DNA of 64,000 nt from Eubacteriales bacterium (lineage in GTDB: Bacteria; Bacillota; Clostridia; Lachnospirales; Lachnospiraceae): NCBI GenBank assembly GCA_030536575.1, contig JAUNPS010000009.1:59433-123432 (forward strand), in the 5' to 3' direction. Shown here one piece after another: positions 43,610-52,592 of this stretch (positions within the stretch are counted from its first letter, which is position 1; each line of letters starts with the position of its first letter). The position numbers were made by a program, and so were the translations under genes. The notes under the pieces are model-generated. The model had not been told where the DNA came from and made no database searches. It saw only the letters and a program-made list of their open reading frames with translations.

Positions 43610-43639
43610 ATCATAGCGCACAGACAGGTTCCCTGTCAA
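43610..43639 (-). promoter_or_regulatory. CNNM leader promoter with overlapping palindrome
   Basis: TTGACA (43634-43639) and TATGAT (43610-43615) with an 18-base spacer. GACAGG-TTC-CCTGTC (43623-43637) is a perfect palindrome overlapping the -35 box and spacer. Confidence 0.65.
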
Positions 43640-43696
43640 TTTTCTGACTCTTAAAAAGGCTTAAATTTTTATTAAATCCCTTTCCATCCAAAACGA

Positions 43697-43725
43697 TTGC
43701 CAATCCCTCCAAAACCTCTTATAAT
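43697..43725 (+). promoter_or_regulatory. Promoter of the YesM/YesN-type system
   Basis: TTGCCA and TATAAT are 17 bases apart, 31 bases before the kinase ATG, and diverge from the CNNM promoter. Confidence 0.65.
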
Positions 43726-43756
43726 AAGGGTATCGCAAAAAAGGAGCCGACGCCTT

Positions 43757-45505
43757 ATGAAATGGTGCAAAGAAAAATTCAAAAACGCCTCCATCCAGTC
43801 CCAAATCCAGATCGCAATCCTCGGCATCTCCATGCTGTTCATCGTCATCCTTGGAATCTTTTCTTACCAGGTGGCCAGCAACGCCATCGAGAACAACTAC
43901 CGGGAAGACTTCTACTATAACCTGCGCACCTCGAACACCATCTTCGAGATCAAAGCCGACACCATCATCGAACTCATGCGCAACCTGCTGACCGAAGATC
44001 GCTTCATGGACACCCTGGCCGACTCCCAGGAAACGGAAAGCCGCTATTTTTCCACCTACGACAGCCGCCTTTTCGAAAATTACGCGGCCAGCATCTGTCT
44101 CCAGGAGACGGACATTGACGAAGTCCTGGTAGTGGGGCTGGACGGGAAATTGTTTCTTCACTCAAAGATTGCAGGCTCTTCCTATATCAGCTATTACCGG
44201 GAAAAAAATATCGTGGAACAGGACTGGATTTCCCAGATCACAGACGCGAACGGCAGGGAAGTGTTTTTCAGCAGCAATGTATTGAATCCGGACTCACGGG
44301 ATTTCTCCATCGCCAAATCCATGATCGACCCCCGAAATGCCGAGCCAATCGGCTACCTCATTGTCAACGTCCGCAAAGAAATGCTGAAAAAAGCCTTCGC
44401 CACCAAGGGCAGCTACGAAACAAACTGCTTCCTGGTGGCAGACCCGGACGCGGACGAATCGCTGATCTATTTCCAGGGCAACAGCGCTTATCAGGAACAG
44501 ATCCTGGCCGAATACCTGGCCGGTTCCGACCAGACCTACCTGTTCAGCATCTATACAAACGACATGACCGGCTGGGATTTAATCAGCGCCATTGACCGCA
44601 GCGAACTGAGTACGGCCAGCAACCGCATCCGGATGATGATCATCATTGCCGCCATCCTCCTGATCATCTGCAGCGCCGCCGCGGCCGCCGTCATTTCCCG
44701 CCACATCTACGGCCCCTTACAGAAACTGGAGCGCACCATCGAGCAGGTCGGCGAAGGAAACCGCCACATCACCGAAGAATTCGACGGCAGCGAAATCGGC
44801 ATTCTGGGCGAGAAATTCAAACGGATGGTCAACCACAACCTGGAGCTGCGGGAACGCCTCCTGTGTTCCAAAATCCGCGAGCGCGAGGCCGAGCTTTATC
44901 TTTTGCAGGAACAGATTAACCCGCATTTCCTCTATAACGCCCTGGATTCCCTCTACTGCATGGCTGTCATCCACGATGCCGACGACATTGCAAAAATGGT
45001 CGAAGCCCTGTCCAACACCTTCCGCCTGAGCCTGAATAAGGGGAGCAATATCCTGCCCGTCCGGGACGAACTGAAACACATCGAAAACTACATGATCGTG
45101 CAGAATATGCGCTACAATGACCGGTTCCGCCTGGATATCCAGGTGCCCGAAGAACTGCTGGATATCAAAATCCAGAAGCTTCTGCTGGAACCCTTCGTGG
45201 AAAATGCCGTCTACCACGGTCTGGAAACCCGCATCGGCGAAGGCTGTGTTACCGTCCGGGGTTGGCTGGAAGGCCAGGATCTCTATTTCGTCATCGAGGA
45301 CGACGGCGCGGGCGTCGAAGACCTGTCCGTTTTCGAAAGCGGCTACGGCATTACCAATGTCCAGGAGCGCATCCGCCTGTACTACGGAGATTCCTACGGC
45401 GTATCCTTCGAAAGCCAGAAGGGCCAGGGAACCAGAGTGACCGTACACATCAGCACCTCAGGAGAAAGGTATCGGAATACAAATGAAGAAACTGGTAGTG
45501 ATTGA
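43757..45505 (+). CDS. YesM-type sensor histidine kinase
   Basis: A 582-residue kinase for sugar sensing. Helix 1 (about 17-40), a large extracytoplasmic sensor domain (about 41-295), helix 2 (RMMIIIAAILLIICSAAAAA), HAMP, a His_kinase box EQINPHFLYNALDSLYC with the phospho-acceptor His, and an HATPase domain (EPFVENAVYHGLE, DDGAGV, GYGITNVQERI). The ATG at 43757 follows AAGGAG. It overlaps the regulator by 23 bases and is followed by a sugar ABC importer, which it probably induces. Confidence 0.92.
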   Translation: MKWCKEKFKNASIQSQIQIAILGISMLFIVILGIFSYQVASNAIENNYREDFYYNLRTSNTIFEIKADTIIELMRNLLTEDRFMDTLADSQETESRYFSTYDSRLFENYAASICLQETDIDEVLVVGLDGKLFLHSKIAGSSYISYYREKNIVEQDWISQITDANGREVFFSSNVLNPDSRDFSIAKSMIDPRNAEPIGYLIVNVRKEMLKKAFATKGSYETNCFLVADPDADESLIYFQGNSAYQEQILAEYLAGSDQTYLFSIYTNDMTGWDLISAIDRSELSTASNRIRMMIIIAAILLIICSAAAAAVISRHIYGPLQKLERTIEQVGEGNRHITEEFDGSEIGILGEKFKRMVNHNLELRERLLCSKIREREAELYLLQEQINPHFLYNALDSLYCMAVIHDADDIAKMVEALSNTFRLSLNKGSNILPVRDELKHIENYMIVQNMRYNDRFRLDIQVPEELLDIKIQKLLLEPFVENAVYHGLETRIGEGCVTVRGWLEGQDLYFVIEDDGAGVEDLSVFESGYGITNVQERIRLYYGDSYGVSFESQKGQGTRVTVHISTSGERYRNTNEETGSD

Positions 45506-46553
45506 CGACGAATACCTGCTGGCGGCAGGCATCGCCCATATGATTGAAAAAGAAAATCTGGATTACGAAGTCGCCGGTTCCGCCTGCGACGGCCTCTCCG
45601 GCCTTGCCCTGATCCGGGAAGCCAGGCCTGAGCTTGCCATCATCGACATCCGGATGCCGGGCATGAACGGCCTGGAGCTGATTGAAACAGCCAAAGCGGA
45701 ATTTCCGGACATGGTTTTTGCCATCATCAGCGGTTATAAAGAATTCGAATATGCCCGAAAGGGCCTGGAACTGGGCGTCTGCGCCTACATTGATAAACCC
45801 GTCACCCTGGAGAAGCTGAAAAATGCCCTGGCGGCCGCGGACGAAATCCTGGAACGAAAGCTGGAAGACCAGACCATCCAGCAGCAAAAACTCGCGAAAA
45901 AGCGGCTGCAGGTCATCCAGGACGAGATTCTGGCACAAGTCAACCAGAAAAGCAGCGCAGACGGCATGGAAAAAGTGGACGAATGGCTGTCCATCCTCCG
46001 CGCGAATTCCACAGATCTGGAAAGCTTCCGCAACGACTGCTTTCAGTTCATCTGCGCCGTCACCAGCGCCTTCTACGAGCAATGGAAGCAATATGAGAAA
46101 GAATTTGCCTTTCCCTCCTGGCAGAACGCGGCAAACCTGAAGAGCTTCGAGGAGGTGGAGGGGTACACCCGGATGTTTTTCGAGCGGATGTTTGCGAAGA
46201 TTTCTGCCCGCTCCCAGGGAAGCTCCCACCGAATCATCCTGCAGATCCTGGACTATATCAACGAAAATTACCGCCAGGATATCGGGCTGAACGAACTGGC
46301 CGACATGGTAAAAATGAACGCGGCGTATCTCAGCATACTTTTTAAGGACGAAGTCGGCATTACCTATGTGAAATATCTGACAAAAGTACGCATCGACCAC
46401 GCAAAAGAATTTCTGCTGAAAGGCTATAAAGTGGCTGAGGTCAGCGAGTTGGTCGGCTATCATAATTACCGCTATTTCTGCGACATTTTTAAGCGGGAAG
46501 TGGGCCAGACCCCCAACGAATACCGTGGAAATGTACGAAAACGGCAGCTCTGA
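45483..46553 (+). CDS. YesN-type AraC-family response regulator
   Basis: A 356-residue regulator with a receiver domain (VVIDDEYLLAAGI, phosphorylation site IIDIRMPGMNG, KPVTLEKLK) and a C-terminal AraC double helix-turn-helix (IGLNELADMVKMNAAYLS, then VSELVGYHNYRYFCDIFKR). Partner of the kinase at 43757. Likely activates the adjacent importer genes. Confidence 0.92.
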   Translation: MKKLVVIDDEYLLAAGIAHMIEKENLDYEVAGSACDGLSGLALIREARPELAIIDIRMPGMNGLELIETAKAEFPDMVFAIISGYKEFEYARKGLELGVCAYIDKPVTLEKLKNALAAADEILERKLEDQTIQQQKLAKKRLQVIQDEILAQVNQKSSADGMEKVDEWLSILRANSTDLESFRNDCFQFICAVTSAFYEQWKQYEKEFAFPSWQNAANLKSFEEVEGYTRMFFERMFAKISARSQGSSHRIILQILDYINENYRQDIGLNELADMVKMNAAYLSILFKDEVGITYVKYLTKVRIDHAKEFLLKGYKVAEVSELVGYHNYRYFCDIFKREVGQTPNEYRGNVRKRQL

Positions 46554-46592
46554 AATCCAAAAAAAGTAAACATTATCCAAGAAATTACGGAC

Positions 46593-46621
46593 TTTCCAGA
46601 TTCCGGTTTTTATCCTATGAT
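46593..46621 (+). promoter_or_regulatory. Probable promoter of the sugar importer
   Basis: TATGAT with a weak TTTCCA 17 bases upstream, in the gap after the YesN gene. The weak -35 fits a promoter that needs an activator. Confidence 0.4.
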
Positions 46622-46679
46622 AAAAGCAGAAACGAAAATGAATGCAGGCGGCAAAGCCGCCGGAATGTGGAGGTACGCA

Positions 46680-47972
46680 ATGAAGAAAAAGTTATTATCC
46701 GTTATCCTGACAGCCGCTCTGGCAGCCAGCATGACCGCAGTCGGCGTATGCGCAACGGAGCCGGATACCCAGGCTGAGAAAAATTTCAAAGTTCTGTCTA
46801 TCTGGAGTGATGAAAGCGTTGACGGCCAGATTTTGATTGGAATGCTGGACAAATATTCCGAAGTCAATCCGAATTTTACCTATGAATATGAGTATGTGGC
46901 CGCTTCCGATCTGAGCACCAAGATCGCTACCCTGGTTTCCTCCGACGATCTTCCGGATCTTTTCGCTTATGTGGCGGGCACCCCGTTAAAGAACCTGATC
47001 AATGCGGATAAGGTTGTGAACATCAGCGAAGAGCTGGAATCTTTAGGACTTTCCGATCAGATTACCGACGGCGCGAAGAGCATCATGACTTCCCTTTCCG
47101 GAACCGATGATCTGTATGATCTGCCCTTTGGCATGAACGTGGAAGGTTTCTGGTATAACAAAGCGCTGTTCGAGGAAGCGGGCGCAGAAGTTCCGACGAC
47201 CTGGGACGAGCTGCTGGAAGTATGCGACGTCTTTATGGAAAAAGGTATTCAGCCTCTTGCAACCGGCGGCGCGGACAAATGGCCGACCACCCGTCTGATC
47301 AATGCTTACGCTTACCGCACCATGGGCGCGGATGCTACCCGTCAGGCCGCGAACGGCGAAATTTCCTTTACGGATGAAGGTTTTGTAGCTGCGGCACAGA
47401 TGGTTGCCGATATGGTTGAAAAGGGTTACTTCGGAGAAGGCGCTACGACGGTTGATAATACGACCGCAGAAAACATGCTTCTGGCAGGCGAATGCGCAAT
47501 GGTTTATGACGGAAGCTGGTTCACCTCTTCCATCACGGCGGACACGAACCCGGCCGGCGAAGACGGCATTGGCTTTATGGGCGTTCCGGTTGTAGACGAA
47601 TCCATCAGCCCGTCCACCGAATATCCGATGAACTGCGGAAATATCCTCTGCCTGTCCAAATCCAAATATGACGGCGCTACCGCAGGGTTCCTTCAGTATT
47701 TCGTGGAGAACATCGGCGATTACGCAATGGGCGACTACCAGTCCGTAAGAGGCTACACCTACACGGTATCTGATGACGCTTTAAGCCCCATCACAAAAGA
47801 AATCGTTGATACCATCACAACCGCTACCGGTTCTACCGCATGGTGGGAAGCTTACCTGAACGACGAGACCAAATCCGCCGCACAGGACAACGTGCAGACT
47901 CTGATCAACGGGGATATGACAGCAGAAGAATATATGGATTCCATTCAGGAAGCATATGATTTAAGCCGATAA
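46680..47972 (+). CDS. Extracellular sugar-binding protein of an ABC importer
   Basis: A 430-residue family 1 solute-binding protein. It begins MKKKLLSVILTAALAAS with a signal peptide likely cut after GVCA. The cysteine there is not in a standard lipobox (VGVC), so lipid anchoring is uncertain. The mature part starts FKVLSIWSDE, as in CUT1 oligosaccharide binders. The ATG at 46680 has GGAGG upstream. Sugar specificity unknown; the RhaM-like and GH genes nearby hint at plant glycans. Confidence 0.9.
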   Translation: MKKKLLSVILTAALAASMTAVGVCATEPDTQAEKNFKVLSIWSDESVDGQILIGMLDKYSEVNPNFTYEYEYVAASDLSTKIATLVSSDDLPDLFAYVAGTPLKNLINADKVVNISEELESLGLSDQITDGAKSIMTSLSGTDDLYDLPFGMNVEGFWYNKALFEEAGAEVPTTWDELLEVCDVFMEKGIQPLATGGADKWPTTRLINAYAYRTMGADATRQAANGEISFTDEGFVAAAQMVADMVEKGYFGEGATTVDNTTAENMLLAGECAMVYDGSWFTSSITADTNPAGEDGIGFMGVPVVDESISPSTEYPMNCGNILCLSKSKYDGATAGFLQYFVENIGDYAMGDYQSVRGYTYTVSDDALSPITKEIVDTITTATGSTAWWEAYLNDETKSAAQDNVQTLINGDMTAEEYMDSIQEAYDLSR

Positions 47973-47986
47973 GGAAAGGCACAAAA

Positions 47987-48018
47987 GACACGGGATCCTT
48001 CCGGTTCCGTGTCTTTTT
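47987..48018 (+). terminator. Intra-operon attenuator after the binding protein
   Basis: GACACGG and CCGTGTC pair around a 13-base loop and are followed by TTTTT. It lies between the binding protein and the permeases, and would give more binding protein than permease, a common importer design. Confidence 0.8.
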
Positions 48019-48038
48019 GTGCAGAAAGGGGTGCAAAT

Positions 48039-48914
48039 ATGAAAAAAGTTTTGGGTAGCAAGAAAGCCATCGCCCTTTTTGTGGTGCCCGGCCTGATTCT
48101 CTATGTGGGAATCGTCTTTGTTCCTGTCATCTGGTCCTTCGGCTACTCCCTGTTTTCCGGAACGCCGGGGCTGGACTGGCGTTTCACGGGCCTGAAGAAT
48201 TATCAGAAGCTGTTTCTGGACAGCCGGTTTAAGACGGCATTGATCGTAAACCTGAAATATATTCTCTATACCATGCTGGGGCAGGTGGTGCTGGGCCTGG
48301 GGCTTGCGCTGATTTTCCGGTTCGGGCTGAAGCGTTTTAAAAATACGTTTCGTACCATTGCTTTCTTTCCGGTAATTCTTCCTACGGTTGCCGTTGGCCA
48401 GCTTTTTGCAAAAATTTATGAGATTCAGCCGCATTACGGCCTGTTGAACAGCCTGTTAAGCAACATTGGCCTGCAAAATCTCGTGCAGCCCTGGATTGGC
48501 CAGCAGTCCACAGCTCTCCCGGCTTTAAGCGTCATGGATATCTGGGTTTCCATGGGCTTCTATGCGGTAATTTTTTACGGTGGCCTTCTGGACATTTCCG
48601 ACGATGTAATGGAAGCAGCCAAGATCGACGGCTGCGGCTTCTGGAAGATGTTCCGCACGATCATTTTCCCGCTGCTGCGCCCGGTGACGATCACCTGTCT
48701 GGTGTTCAGCTTCGCGGGAACCGTGAAAATGTTTGAGTCGGCGACCGCATTGACCGGAGGCGGCCCCGGAAATGCGACGACTTCCCTTTCCATGTATATG
48801 TACAATGTGGCGTTCAGCTATGGAAATGTGGGATATGGAAGCGCCATTGCCATTGTAATCTTTCTGATCTGCGTGATCGGCACCCGGATCATTCGGGTTC
48901 TTGACAGAGAATAG
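48039..48914 (+). CDS. Sugar ABC importer permease 1 (MalF-like)
   Basis: A 291-residue CUT1 permease with six membrane helices and the EAA loop EAAKIDGCGFWKMF, which docks the ATPase. The ATG at 48039 has AAAGGGG upstream. No ATPase gene is adjacent, so a shared MsmX-type ATPase encoded elsewhere is expected. Confidence 0.9.
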   Translation: MKKVLGSKKAIALFVVPGLILYVGIVFVPVIWSFGYSLFSGTPGLDWRFTGLKNYQKLFLDSRFKTALIVNLKYILYTMLGQVVLGLGLALIFRFGLKRFKNTFRTIAFFPVILPTVAVGQLFAKIYEIQPHYGLLNSLLSNIGLQNLVQPWIGQQSTALPALSVMDIWVSMGFYAVIFYGGLLDISDDVMEAAKIDGCGFWKMFRTIIFPLLRPVTITCLVFSFAGTVKMFESATALTGGGPGNATTSLSMYMYNVAFSYGNVGYGSAIAIVIFLICVIGTRIIRVLDRE

Positions 48915-48926
48915 GAGGGCATTTGG

Positions 48927-49766
48927 ATGAATAAAACAAAGAAAATTATTTCTTCGGTTCTTTTGAAACTGGTCATCGCTTTGGTGGTGGTAATCGACGT
49001 TTATCCGATTGTCTGGATGTTTCTCTGTGCCCTGAAAAAGCCTACGGAATTCGTCTCGAAACCTTCCTATGCCCTTCCGGAAGGGCTATACCTGCAGAAC
49101 TTCGTGGATGCCTGGACGAAGGGAAATATGGGAACCTTTTTCCTGAACAGTCTCTTTTACACGGCGGTTGCCCTGGTCTTTATCGTAACGTTCAGTATGA
49201 CCATCGGTTTTGCCGTGACGAAAATGGAATGGAAGATGAAAAAATTTTTCCAGAGCTTTTTCCTGATGGGGCTGATGGTTCCGGTGGCGACCGCATTGCT
49301 TCCGCTGTTCCAGATTTATAATAAAATCGGCCTTTTGAATACCAGAACCTGTCTGATCCTGACTTATATCGCGTTCGGCCTGTCGCTGTCGATTTTCCTT
49401 GTGACGGGGTATATGCGCTCCCTGCCGGATGAGCTTTTGGAGGCCAGCGTGATCGATGGATGCGGGATTTTCAGTATGATGCGGTATATTGTGGTGCCGC
49501 TGATGAAAAATGCGGCGGTGACGGTGCTGGTGCTGCAGTTCTTCTATAAGTGGAATGACCTGCTGTTTTCGATGACGTTTGTCAGCAGTACGAATTTGAA
49601 GACAATTCAGACTGGGCTTTTGTATTTTGAGGATCAGTTTGGGTCGAAGAATTGGGGGGCGATTTTTGCTTCGGTGACGATTAGTGTGGCGCCGATGCTG
49701 TTGATTTACAGTGTTTTGAATAAGAAGGTGATTGAGGGGATGGTGGCTGGAGCGGTAAAAGGCTGA
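48927..49766 (+). CDS. Sugar ABC importer permease 2 (MalG-like)
   Basis: A 279-residue CUT1 permease, six helices, EAA loop EASVIDGCGIFSMMRY. It follows permease 1 by 12 bases and ends at a strong terminator. Together with the preceding two genes it forms the importer. Confidence 0.9.
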   Translation: MNKTKKIISSVLLKLVIALVVVIDVYPIVWMFLCALKKPTEFVSKPSYALPEGLYLQNFVDAWTKGNMGTFFLNSLFYTAVALVFIVTFSMTIGFAVTKMEWKMKKFFQSFFLMGLMVPVATALLPLFQIYNKIGLLNTRTCLILTYIAFGLSLSIFLVTGYMRSLPDELLEASVIDGCGIFSMMRYIVVPLMKNAAVTVLVLQFFYKWNDLLFSMTFVSSTNLKTIQTGLLYFEDQFGSKNWGAIFASVTISVAPMLLIYSVLNKKVIEGMVAGAVKG

Positions 49767-49798
49767 AAAAAGGACTGGTTTGGGGCCAGTCCTTTTTT
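49766..49798 (+). terminator. Terminator of the sugar importer operon
   Basis: AAGGACTGG and CCAGTCCTT pair around a short G-rich loop with A and T runs on either side. Confidence 0.85.
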
Positions 49799-49815
49799 CT
49801 TGTCGTGCACGCAGC

Positions 49816-50466
49816 CTATTTCCCTTCGTGCCATGCCAGCCTCACACTGGCCGCATGATGCTCTCCGGTCATCCAGTCCACGTCGTTCGTAATCCAGTCC
49901 ATAATTTCCAACTGTCTGGTTTCCCAGGCAATGGTGGTTGCTTTCTCTTCTTCGGTCTGCTCGGTTTCCATGGTGGTGTCGATCTCGTCGTAGCCGAAGA
50001 TGTAGCCGCCTGCGCTCCAGATGCTGAAATTGCTGTCCGGGCCGGGATCGATGGCGTCGCCGCGGGCGGCGATCAGGCCGTCGTGGCGGCTTTTGTATTC
50101 TTCTTCGCAGCCGGGTTTGAGTTTGGTCATGAACATGCGGTGGCGGATGAGTTCTTTGGAGTCGCGGACAATGCCGAAGTTGTGGTACATGAGGCGCATG
50201 TCCTGACCGGGGATGGAGATCCAGGTGAAGGTGGATTCGATTTCCCGGATGAGGGCGGTTTTGGCAGGGTCGGCGGGGTCGGATACGAAGGTGTCCGAGG
50301 TTTCGTAGTAGCCGAAGATCAGGTTTTCGGCGTTCCAGATGCTGAAGTTCCGGATTTGGTTTTCGTCCAGGTAGGTGGTCAGGGAGGGCCAGATTTTACC
50401 GAGGGTTTGGCGGTAGGCGTTTTGCTGGCCGGGGTTTAGCTGCATGGCGAATGCGTGTCTGTTCAT
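49816..50466 (-). CDS. Tandem L-rhamnose mutarotase-like protein
   Basis: A 216-residue fusion of two RhaM-type (about 104-residue) domains. RhaM interconverts rhamnose anomers using a catalytic His in a segment RRHNPIWPEL (E. coli, from memory). Domain 1 has YRQTLGKIWPSL, keeping IWP but with no His; domain 2 has YKSRHDGLIAARG, keeping the His but not IWP. Both have FSIWxAxxxIFGY. Each half thus lacks part of the usual motif. It is convergent with the sugar importer, so likely acts on the same sugar, or has lost activity. Confidence 0.75.
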   Translation of the reverse strand: MNRHAFAMQLNPGQQNAYRQTLGKIWPSLTTYLDENQIRNFSIWNAENLIFGYYETSDTFVSDPADPAKTALIREIESTFTWISIPGQDMRLMYHNFGIVRDSKELIRHRMFMTKLKPGCEEEYKSRHDGLIAARGDAIDPGPDSNFSIWSAGGYIFGYDEIDTTMETEQTEEEKATTIAWETRQLEIMDWITNDVDWMTGEHHAASVRLAWHEGK

Positions 50467-50516
50467 GGTGGGTTCCTCCGTTTTTGCTTTTTTTGTTTAT
50501 TTTAGCATAGATTGGC

Positions 50517-50560
50517 AAAAAAAGACAGCCCGGGCCGGAATTTCCGGTCGGGTTGTCTTT
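50517..50560 (-). terminator. Terminator before the mutarotase gene
   Basis: AAAGACAACCCG and CGGGCTGTCTTT-type arms pair on the minus strand and are followed by seven T. It could end transcripts from the metNIQ side. The surrounding gap 50467-51040 otherwise holds the element at 50566 and a GC-rich stem near 50959-50975. Confidence 0.75.
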
Positions 50561-50565
50561 GGAAG

Positions 50566-50950
50566 AATTACTGTTCACACGTCGCCAGCTTTGCCCTTTT
50601 TTAACCACTAAAGCATAACTGGACGTCACCGTGCCGTCGAAAACCTTCCGGGGAACGGGGCAACGTCATCGTCAAACTTCCCCTAACTGCGACTAAGACG
50701 CTCATGAGAGCATTCCTATTTCATGCGCCTTGCCATGCGAGCATGGTATCCGATTCACCGGAAAGTCCTAGTAGGGCGATTTCGACATACTTCCTTGCCG
50801 TATACGGCACGCCTACATCTCCGTTAGAAACGGAGATTCCGGTGAAATGCGCCCCTCGAAACACGTCCCCGTAAGCTTTCCGCCTTCCCGGCGACTGTAC
50901 ATAGCGGACTGGAACGTAGCAAAAGACCGACAGTGGTGTGAACAGTAATT
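50566..50950. mobile_element. 385-bp structured element with 15-bp terminal inverted repeats
   Basis: AATTACTGTTCACAC at the left is repeated perfectly inverted at the right end. No ORF of note. Inside are strong stems: TTCACCGGAA (50754-50763) with TTCCGGTGAA (50837-50846), CTCCGTTAGAAACGGAG, and GCCGTATACGGC. The ends match the 140-bp element at 25831. Could be a MITE, or a relic keeping a guide-like RNA of a larger transposon. Confidence 0.6.
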
Positions 50951-51040
50951 TGGATGATGCGGGGCAGCGCCCCGCCATGGCGGGCGTCCCAGCTCCTGCG
51001 TCCCGCGGGCTGGCAAGCGCCTGCTGGCGGCTCGCCGCGC

Positions 51041-51916
51041 TTATTCTGCTGCTGTCTCGGTTTCCGTCTCAGCGGCGGTTTCCGCTTCCGCGTCTGCCTC
51101 TGCCTCTTCTTCGAACGGAATTACCGCGCCGTCATAAGTTTCATTAATATAATTCTTGATTTCGTCGGATTTCAGAACTTCAACGAGGGCTTTGATCGCT
51201 TCATTTTCCTCATTTCCTTCTTTTACGGCGATCACATTTACGTAAGTCTTCGCTGCTTCGGAATCGGATTTCTCATAAACGAGGGAATCCTGCGCTACGG
51301 AGAAGCCCGCCTGCAGAGCGTAGTTTCCGTTCATAACCACGTAGGAAGTCTCTTCTACGACTCTCGGCACCTGTGCCGCTTCCAGTTCAACGATCTCCAC
51401 ATTGTACGGATTTTCTTCGATATCATTTACCGTCGCAGTCAGGCCAGCGCCCTCTTTCAGCGTAATGATCCCGTTATCCTGCAGAAGAAGCAGCGCTCTC
51501 GCTTCATTCGTCGTATCATTCGGAACCGCAATGGTATCGCCTTCCGCAATATCATCCAAGCTGTCCTTGGTTCCGGGATAAATGCCAAACGGCTCATAGT
51601 GGATACCGCCCGCATTCACCAGATGCGTACCCTTCTCCTCATTAAACTGCTCCAGATACGGAATATGCTGGAAATAGTTCGCATCCATCTCGTCGCTCTC
51701 CACGACCTCGTTCGGCAGCACATAATCATCAAAAATCTCAATTTCCAGCGTGTATCCCAGGTCTTCCAGCAGCGGCTTCGCCTGCTCCAGAATCTCCGCA
51801 TGCGGTGTCGCGGAAGCCGCTATGGTAATCGTCGTATCCTCCGCAAACGCAGTAAATCCACCCAGGGTACTTGCCGCCAACGCGCCTGTCACTACAACTG
51901 CTGCTAATTTTTTCAT
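51041..51916 (-). CDS. metQ: Methionine-binding protein of an ABC importer
   Basis: A 291-residue MetQ/NlpA-family binding protein. It begins with a signal peptide (MKKLAAVVVTGALAASTL) cut near AFAED. Binding motifs include ASATPHAEIL, HYEPFGIYPG and VPNDTTNEARAL. There is no cysteine anywhere, so it cannot be a lipoprotein, unusual for MetQ in a Gram-positive. The C terminus is a run of Glu/Ala/Thr (about 25 residues). It is last in metNIQ. Confidence 0.88.
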   Translation of the reverse strand: MKKLAAVVVTGALAASTLGGFTAFAEDTTITIAASATPHAEILEQAKPLLEDLGYTLEIEIFDDYVLPNEVVESDEMDANYFQHIPYLEQFNEEKGTHLVNAGGIHYEPFGIYPGTKDSLDDIAEGDTIAVPNDTTNEARALLLLQDNGIITLKEGAGLTATVNDIEENPYNVEIVELEAAQVPRVVEETSYVVMNGNYALQAGFSVAQDSLVYEKSDSEAAKTYVNVIAVKEGNEENEAIKALVEVLKSDEIKNYINETYDGAVIPFEEEAEADAEAETAAETETETAAE

Positions 51917-51929
51917 AAATTCTTCCTCC

Positions 51930-52592
51930 TTATGCTTTTCTTTTATCTAAACGGTTCGCAATTCGCATGCCCACCGTTTGGAACAACTGTACCAACACAA
52001 TCAACAGCACCACCGTCACAATCATAATATCCGGCTGGTACCTGTGATACCCATAGCGGATGGCAATATCCCCCAATCCGCCTCCGCCGATGCTCCCCGC
52101 CATCGCCGAATACCCCAGAATCGTCCCCATCGCAATGGTCGCCCCGGTAATCAGCGAAGTCCTGGCCTCGACCAGCAGCACCCGCGTAATGATCCGCCAG
52201 TTGCTCGCGCCCATACTCCTGGCCGCCTCCACAACCCCGGCATCCACTTCATTGATCGACGACTCCACCATCCGGGCAATGAACGGCCCCGCCGCAATCA
52301 CCAGCGGAACCACCGTCGCCGCCGACCCGTAGCTCTTCCCGACCACCATCCTGGTAAACGGGATCAGCAGGATCATCAAAATCAAAAACGGAATACTCCT
52401 TACAATATTCGCAATCACATCCAGAATCTTATAAATCACCCTGTTTGGCATCAGCCCCTCTTTATCCGTGACCGCCAACGCTACCCCCATCGGAAGCCCG
52501 ATGGCATAGCCAAACACCGTGGAAGTCAGGGTCATAAACAGCGTCTCGCCAATCCCGTCAATGATCATCTGAATGACTTCTTCAGTCCACAT
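51930..52592 (-). CDS. metI: Methionine ABC importer permease
   Basis: A 220-residue permease with five helices and the EAA loop EAARSMGASNWRIITRVLL. It overlaps metN by 11 bases and precedes metQ by 13. Imports methionine with MetN and MetQ. Confidence 0.92.
   Translation of the reverse strand: MWTEEVIQMIIDGIGETLFMTLTSTVFGYAIGLPMGVALAVTDKEGLMPNRVIYKILDVIANIVRSIPFLILMILLIPFTRMVVGKSYGSAATVVPLVIAAGPFIARMVESSINEVDAGVVEAARSMGASNWRIITRVLLVEARTSLITGATIAMGTILGYSAMAGSIGGGGLGDIAIRYGYHRYQPDIMIVTVVLLIVLVQLFQTVGMRIANRLDKRKA

Noticed and set aside
48014-48018. Premature end of the sugar importer operon at the internal terminator
   Set aside because: The permease genes follow closely in the same direction, so the stem is better read as an attenuator.
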